A stretch of 18,086 bases of DNA. It comes from JBBPYR01 sp038199755. Lineage in GTDB: Bacteria > Chloroflexota > Ktedonobacteria > Ktedonobacterales > Ktedonobacteraceae. The stretch lies in contig JBBPYR010000319.1 of assembly GCA_038199755.1 (NCBI GenBank), positions 1-18,086 on the forward strand. The letters are read 5' to 3'. How positions within the stretch are numbered: position 1 is the first letter of the stretch; every line of letters starts with the position of its first letter. A model generated the notes under the pieces. It ran no database searches. It was not told the DNA's origin and saw nothing but the letters and a program-made list of their open reading frames with translations. Shown here piece by piece: positions 14,423 through 18,086 of the stretch. A program made the translations under genes and the position numbers.

Positions 14423-14683
14423 ATGACCTACGTAATTACTCAGCCTTGTATCGGTGTCAAAGATGCATCTTGTGTTGATGTCTGCCCTGTTGACTGCATT
14501 CACCCTTCACAAAATGAAGAGGGCTTTGACGCAGCAGAGCAATTATACATTAATCCAGACGAGTGCATTGACTGCGGTGCCTGTGAGCCCGCTTGCCCGG
14601 TAACGGCTATTTTTGAGGAGTCTGCGGTTCCCACTGAGTGGAGCAAATTTATAAAAATAAACGCGGATTTCTTTAAAGGTTAA
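14423..14683 (+). CDS. di-cluster (7Fe/8Fe-type) ferredoxin
   Basis: This is an 86-residue soluble electron carrier. Cysteines at 9, 17, 21 and 25 (PCIGVKDASCVDVCPVDC) and at 48, 51, 54 and 58 (CIDCGACEPACP) match the FdxA-like pattern. The second group is a complete CxxCxxCxxxCP set for a [4Fe-4S] cluster. The first has a wide C-x7-C-x3-C spacing and probably binds a [3Fe-4S] or a second [4Fe-4S] cluster. The linker between the groups (about 22 residues, HPSQNEEGFDAAEQLYINPDE) is longer than in classic FdxA. It likely carries low-potential electrons between oxidoreductases in the cytoplasm. The frame is open further upstream to an ATG at 14258, but that lies before the promoter, so the 86-residue form is preferred. 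Confidence 0.92.
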   Translation: MTYVITQPCIGVKDASCVDVCPVDCIHPSQNEEGFDAAEQLYINPDECIDCGACEPACPVTAIFEESAVPTEWSKFIKINADFFKG

Positions 14684-14824
14684 TCATATTGGTGTGAAAC
14701 ACCCATACCATTTCATTGTGGCATGCTTCTTCTCGTCAATGCGCTTGATTGAGCATGTCACAGTGTATGGCAATCCTATCAGAAAACAACTTCTCAAGTA
14801 TTCCCTACTCGATCTCGATATCTG

Positions 14825-14833
14825 TGATATAAT
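14825..14833 (+). promoter_or_regulatory. extended -10 promoter for the disordered zinc-ribbon-like protein
   Basis: TGATATAAT fits the extended -10 consensus TGnTATAAT exactly. No good -35 is visible, which extended -10 promoters can tolerate. It lies 41 bases before the start codon at 14875. Confidence 0.55.
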
Positions 14834-14874
14834 CGGTATACTATGTCCAGTAACATCGCATTGGAGCAACCTCT

Positions 14875-15690
14875 ATGCCAACAACACGACGAAAACGCGC
14901 CAATCCACCAGAGCAACCAGAGAATAACAATCAGCTAGAGACGCAACCATCAGAAGTAACGGCAGAAGCTCTTCCGACAGAGCAACAAACATCCCATGAG
15001 CATGAGCCGCGAACGACCCAGACAGGGGAAAATGTAGAAGCGAGTGCCACATCGTCAGAGGTGCAGATGCCTACTGATAGTAGTTCTCAGCCTTCGATAG
15101 CTCCGGCCTTGCCAACACCTCCTGCATCTTCTCCCGCGCAGACGAAAGCGATTGCACAAACACCCATTGCTGCACAGGCAGCACAGGCACATACCGCCGC
15201 TCTGAATGGCAATAGTGAGCGCATGGAGCGAAATGAGCAGGAAGCAAATACGCCCCCGCTCTCTTCGCCGTCGCCCGCTACACCTCCGTTTATCGAAGGT
15301 GGACGCCGTACTGCGCGTGGTGAGCTATTTCGCCGCCCACCGCAGCAACCAGTAGCCCAACAGGCACCTGTGTCGCATGCACCCGTGAATTCGACTGCAC
15401 CTATGCAGGCACCGACACACGAAATCACCTTGCCACTGGGCAAACGTCCAGGTGATACCAATGGCGATCCCCTTCATCTCGCCTATAACCCCGGTTATAC
15501 TGGCTCGGACGAGGCCCGTAGTATACTGCTCCACAAGCTGGCACAAGAGAGCAAATCCGGTGGGCGTGCTCGTTGCTGGAATTGTGGCTCTATTGCCATC
15601 ATCTACGATCGCTGGAATACTCGCAGCAAATCCTTTGGCGAGATTGGCATTGCTATCTGTGAGATTTGTGGTGTGTGGAGTGTCATGTAA
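14875..15690 (+). CDS. protein with long disordered N-terminus and C-terminal zinc-ribbon-like domain, unknown function
   Basis: This is a 271-residue protein. Residues 1 to about 185 are low-complexity (Pro, Gln, Glu, Ser, Thr, Ala) and look disordered. The start MPTTRRKRANPP is basic. A folded-looking end covers about 190-271, with DPLHLAYNPGYTGSDEARSI followed by a helix (LLHKLAQES) and paired knuckles CWNC (234-237) and CEIC (262-265), 24 residues apart. This four-cysteine arrangement should bind one zinc ion. It could be a nucleic-acid or protein docking module, but I do not recognise the family. GGAG lies 8 bases before the ATG. There are no membrane segments. Its neighbours, ferredoxin and a small zinc-finger-like ORF, do not reveal its job. 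Confidence 0.7.
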   Translation: MPTTRRKRANPPEQPENNNQLETQPSEVTAEALPTEQQTSHEHEPRTTQTGENVEASATSSEVQMPTDSSSQPSIAPALPTPPASSPAQTKAIAQTPIAAQAAQAHTAALNGNSERMERNEQEANTPPLSSPSPATPPFIEGGRRTARGELFRRPPQQPVAQQAPVSHAPVNSTAPMQAPTHEITLPLGKRPGDTNGDPLHLAYNPGYTGSDEARSILLHKLAQESKSGGRARCWNCGSIAIIYDRWNTRSKSFGEIGIAICEICGVWSVM

Positions 15691-15778
15691 GTGATGCTAT
15701 TTAATGGAGATGCTTGAACAAGGACAAGTCAAATGCTTTGCGTGAGGCTTGCACACCTCTGAATACTGTGCTCTATAC

Positions 15779-15814
15779 ATGTCAGTTATACCGTTGAGAA
15801 ATGTCAGTTGTACC
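15779..15814 (+). repeat. two direct copies of a 14-base motif 22 bases apart
   Basis: ATGTCAGTTATACC (15779-15792) and ATGTCAGTTGTACC (15801-15814) differ at one base, and their starts are exactly 22 bases apart. Such repeats could be the end of a decayed insertion sequence (several families carry repeated TGTCAGTT-like ends) or a two-site operator. The surrounding 277-base gap (15691-15967) holds no other recognisable feature. Confidence 0.55.
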
Positions 15815-15967
15815 CTTAAACGTTGGCCAAATAGCTGAGTGCAATACCACCCCAAGTGATGTCGTGCTGTGGGCAACTACACGCATGCCATGGTCGCAGA
15901 GAACGTATTGCTGTATGAATTGTGGGCACGTGTCTTGATGTAACTGGGAAGGAGCCAACTCAAGCGG

Positions 15968-16225
15968 GTGAAGTGTACCAAATTGAGTGTGTGTAAAACA
16001 ACAAAGAAAGCTGGCATTATGGAGAAGATGGAGAAGGTTTCACAAAACGATGTTCTTTGCCCACGTTGTGGTAGTGTTATGTTCAAGTCTGATGGCAGTA
16101 CGCTCTACTGGCATGCCGATAGTAATCATCCACCCTGTAGTATCACCAACCTTTTTTTTACGGCACGGGTAGAGCATGCCGCTGTTGCCTCCTCTGCTGA
16201 TGAGCACGGGAAACAGCCTGCATAA
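15968..16225 (+). CDS. small zinc-finger-like protein, hypothetical
   Basis: This is an 85-residue ORF from a GTG at 15968, or 68 residues from the ATG at 16019. The core has CPRCGS followed by WHADSNHPPC, a C-x2-C-x14-H-x4-H-x2-C pattern that could bind zinc. The tail is Ala- and Glu-rich. AAGGAG (15949-15954) is 13 bases before the GTG, longer than ideal; the ATG at 16019 has no good site. The start is therefore uncertain. I do not recognise a family. The pattern resembles tiny zinc-ribbon regulators or adaptor proteins common in this kind of genome. Coding status rests on the cysteine/histidine pattern and the ribosome site only. Confidence 0.5.
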   Translation: MKCTKLSVCKTTKKAGIMEKMEKVSQNDVLCPRCGSVMFKSDGSTLYWHADSNHPPCSITNLFFTARVEHAAVASSADEHGKQPA

Positions 16226-16398
16226 GCATGGGCATACTCTTGTCTCGTGCTGCTCGGGAACCATGTTTGATCTATTTGCGCTCTGCAACCTCTCTTCATG
16301 TAGAGCGTAATATGAGTAGCAACTATTTTCTCGCGCCTATTCGTGAGTGAATGGCTGTATCGTTAGAAGTTTTCTCTGGGAGGTGAGGTTTCCTTACT

Positions 16399-17148
16399 AT
16401 GTTTAGTCCAAGAAATAATGGCGCCTTTGGGGGCAGCAATACATTTGGTTCGCGTTATCAATATCAGACACTTCCTCGTGGGTATGAAGGAGCGCAGTCC
16501 AGTGCATTGATTAGCAAGGTCATGGGCTTACTGGCCTTTTCCTTCATCTTTGCTGCTATTGGCTCAATCGCTGGCTTTTCCATTATCCATACCATGACCT
16601 CGTTCTGGATCGTCGCTATCGCTGGTTTCGTTGTGCTCATTGCTTTGAATATGTTGATTCAGCGGCCTGGCATTAACCTCTTCCTGCTCTACCTCTTTAC
16701 CTTTCTTGAAGGTATGTCGCTCTCTCCCTTGTTGAGTGCCTATATTGGTGCAGGAACAACCTATACGAATATTCTAGGTGAGGCATTCTTGATCACCGCT
16801 GTCACGACTTTGGCCCTCTCGGTCTACTCGTGGACAACCAAACGTGACTTCTCACGCTTGGCTGACTACCTCTTCTTTGGCGTCATTCTCTTGCTGGTTG
16901 TCAGTGTCATGGGCATCTTCTTTAGCAGTTTCTTTAACACAAGTTTGGTTTCACTGATCATCTCTGGCTTCGGTGTGGCCATCTTTTCAGGCTATGTGCT
17001 GTATTATGTGCAACGAGCACGCTCTATGGCCGATACCATGCCAAACGCCATCGGCCTGACCGTCTCGCTCTTTATCACTGTGTTAAACCTGTTCCTCTAC
17101 ATCTTGCGTATTCTCACCATCCTGCAAGGTGGAGACCGTCGCCGCTAA
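16399..17148 (+). CDS. Bax inhibitor-1 / YccA-YbhL family membrane protein
   Basis: This is a 249-residue protein. A polar Gly/Asn-rich cytoplasmic leader (about 1-38) is followed by about seven membrane helices, including VMGLLAFSFIFAAIGSIAGF, FWIVAIAGFVVLIALNML and YLFFGVILLLVVSVMGIFF. The segment LLYLFTFLEGMSLSPLLSAY is the central family signature. The family forms pH-sensitive calcium leak channels (BsYetJ) or modulates membrane proteolysis (YccA). By my alignment, the two aspartates that gate BsYetJ are replaced: the first lies in VLYYVQRAR and the second in LFITVLNLFL. It may therefore not act as a pH-gated channel. GGAGGTGAGG ends about 10 bases before the ATG. The gene is flanked by long noncoding stretches, so it is probably monocistronic. 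Confidence 0.85.
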   Translation: MFSPRNNGAFGGSNTFGSRYQYQTLPRGYEGAQSSALISKVMGLLAFSFIFAAIGSIAGFSIIHTMTSFWIVAIAGFVVLIALNMLIQRPGINLFLLYLFTFLEGMSLSPLLSAYIGAGTTYTNILGEAFLITAVTTLALSVYSWTTKRDFSRLADYLFFGVILLLVVSVMGIFFSSFFNTSLVSLIISGFGVAIFSGYVLYYVQRARSMADTMPNAIGLTVSLFITVLNLFLYILRILTILQGGDRRR

Positions 17149-17616
17149 AGAAAAGAATATTCTGCCACTGAAATTACGTGGATAGGGGAGATATGGGCAA
17201 ACAATACACCCAATTCCTGGTTTCTGTTGTACAATATTCCTAATGACACTTTTGTAGCGGAAGAGAAATGCATGGGAGATAGGATGGTAGGGGCGAGATT
17301 ATGGAGGTTAACAATTTAAACTGGGAATAGGGATCGCTCGTCATGGGCAGCAGCGAAGCGCGCTGCCTCCGTAGGGGCCAGATTGATCGCGCCCCGTACC
17401 CGTTGGCGAATCGCCCCTCAACGGGCACGAGGGGCGCGATCAATCTGGCCCCTACAGCATCGTCTTATTACCAGTTTACTTTGTTAATGATGATTATCGC
17501 GCCCTTTAAGATTGTGGAATAAGAATGCCTGTGCTCTTGTTCTCTACGGTAGAACACTCAAACTATAGAAAAGTGTCAAGATAGATAGTCCTCTAGAGGA
17601 AAGCGAGAAGGATATT
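17149..17616. other. intergenic region with a nested palindrome, upstream of thioredoxin
   Basis: This 468-base gap has no credible coding region. Its notable content is the large palindromic repeat at 17371-17455. I could not identify a convincing promoter for the thioredoxin gene; TATAGA at 17564-17569 has no -35 at the right distance. Confidence 0.5.
17371..17455. repeat. nested palindromic element (REP/MITE-like)
   Basis: Perfect 25-base outer arms lie at 17371-17395 and 17431-17455; the left arm begins GTAGGGGCCAGATTGATCGC. A second perfect 7-base stem is nested inside, CCCGTTG (17399-17405) with CAACGGG (17419-17425), and GCGA-A-TCGC sits in its loop. The three-tier fold is typical of dispersed palindromic elements copied by transposases acting in trans. 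It is GC-rich within AT-richer flanks. Confidence 0.75.
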
Positions 17617-17970
17617 ATGGCAGCTGATACACATGCTAATCTGTTTCATGTTGGAGATCAGGATTTTGAAGAGAAGGTCTTAAAGTCAGATCAACCTGTA
17701 ATTGTTGACTTTTGGGCAGCTTGGTGTGGCCCTTGTCGCGCGATTGCTCCCGTTTATGAGCGCTTGAGCGACGAATACCAGGGCAAAATGAAATTTGCCA
17801 AGATGGATATCGACACGCACAATGATGTTGCGGGTCGCCTGGGCATTCAAGCCATTCCTACCTTGGTGATTTTCAATGACGGTCAGCCTGTCGCTCAGTT
17901 GGTCGGACCTCGCCCCACAGCTTTGAAGGGTGAGATCGATAAAGCTCTTAACGGCATCGCGACTGCATAA
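17617..17970 (+). CDS. trxA: thioredoxin
   Basis: This 117-residue protein has the canonical thioredoxin fold order. VIVDFWAAWCGPCRAIAPV contains the redox pair C37 and C40 (WCGPC), and the cis-proline loop is AIPT (P81). The tail VAQLVGPRPTALKGEIDKAL gives the last strand and helix. It reduces disulfides in cytoplasmic proteins, recycled by thioredoxin reductase. The length is slightly above the usual 105-110 because of a short N-terminal extension (MAADTHANLF). AAGGA sits 4 bases before the ATG, which is close but acceptable. The last 26 bases of the gene form part of the perfect palindrome at the right edge, so downstream context is unreliable. The reading frame itself is intact. Confidence 0.96.
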   Translation: MAADTHANLFHVGDQDFEEKVLKSDQPVIVDFWAAWCGPCRAIAPVYERLSDEYQGKMKFAKMDIDTHNDVAGRLGIQAIPTLVIFNDGQPVAQLVGPRPTALKGEIDKALNGIATA

Positions 17971-18086
17971 CAGCGAAAAAAACGGGAGATCATCCCATGA
18001 AAAAAGCGACACGTGCACGTGTCGCTTTTTTCATGGGATGATCTCCCGTTTTTTTCGCTGTTATGCAGTCGCGATGCCGTTAAGAG
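17945..18086. repeat. 142-base perfect palindrome ending at the window edge (probable assembly fold-back)
   Basis: Bases 18016-18086 are the exact reverse complement of 17945-18015, with no loop and no mismatch. The right arm repeats the last codons and stop of thioredoxin in reverse. Such a structure ending exactly at the sequence end is typical of a contig folded back through a palindromic terminator. Confidence 0.85.
18000..18031 (+). terminator. intrinsic terminator of thioredoxin
   Basis: AAAAAAGCGACACGTG pairs perfectly with CACGTGTCGCTTTTTT. It is a GC-rich stem with an A-tract before and a T-tract after, about 30 bases past the thioredoxin stop. This is probably the genuine sequence on which the larger fold-back is centred. 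Confidence 0.75.

Noticed and set aside
14684..14869. Short minus-strand frame after the ferredoxin
   Set aside because: There is no ribosome site and no motif, and it overlaps the promoter of the next gene.
1..18086. CRISPR array, tRNA or rRNA genes
   Set aside because: No regularly spaced repeats, cloverleaf with conserved T-loop, or ribosomal RNA sequence was recognised on either strand.

Overview
The window looks like chromosomal DNA of a soil-type, multicellular-style bacterium, most plausibly a Ktedonobacteria-like member of the Chloroflexota. This is inference from gene style, not a database result. The supporting signs are a membrane Ser/Thr kinase with an outward lectin-like domain, long disordered Ala/Pro/Gln-rich tails, an Eis-like acetyltransferase, a 7Fe/8Fe-type ferredoxin, clear -35/-10 promoters with 17-base spacers, and palindromic repeats between genes. 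There are no rRNA, tRNA or CRISPR features.

Layout. (1) 1-2084: the 3' part of a Rieske iron-sulfur protein running in from the left edge, a strong hairpin, a small membrane protein with its own promoter, and a convergent YbjN-like protein. (2) 2085-3173: a stand-alone double-SIS sugar isomerase-like protein. (3) 3285-7990: an AT-rich, minus-strand, three-gene operon encoding a 5-methylcytosine DNA methyltransferase, a McrB-like AAA+ NTPase and a DUF2357/PD-(D/E)XK nuclease. This is the accessory defence cassette of the window. (4) 8320-12736: plus-strand housekeeping or signalling genes: an M29-type aminopeptidase with a textbook terminator, a Ser/Thr kinase and a NiCoT nickel/cobalt permease. 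(5) 12818-14185: a convergent GNAT/Eis-like acetyltransferase. (6) 14423-17970: a ferredoxin, a disordered protein with a C-terminal zinc-ribbon-like end, a tiny zinc-finger-like ORF, a Bax-inhibitor-1-like membrane protein and thioredoxin.

How the genes work together. The only tight operon is the restriction-modification cassette. The methyltransferase marks host DNA, and the McrB/McrC-like pair is expected to form the NTP-driven nuclease that cuts unmarked DNA. The arrangement recalls LlaJI and BsuMI, but with a single methyltransferase. The other genes are mostly monocistronic, each with its own promoter or terminator.

The last 142 bases form a perfect, loop-less palindrome that folds the thioredoxin 3' end back on itself. 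It runs exactly to the window edge and is best treated as a contig-end assembly artefact until shown otherwise.
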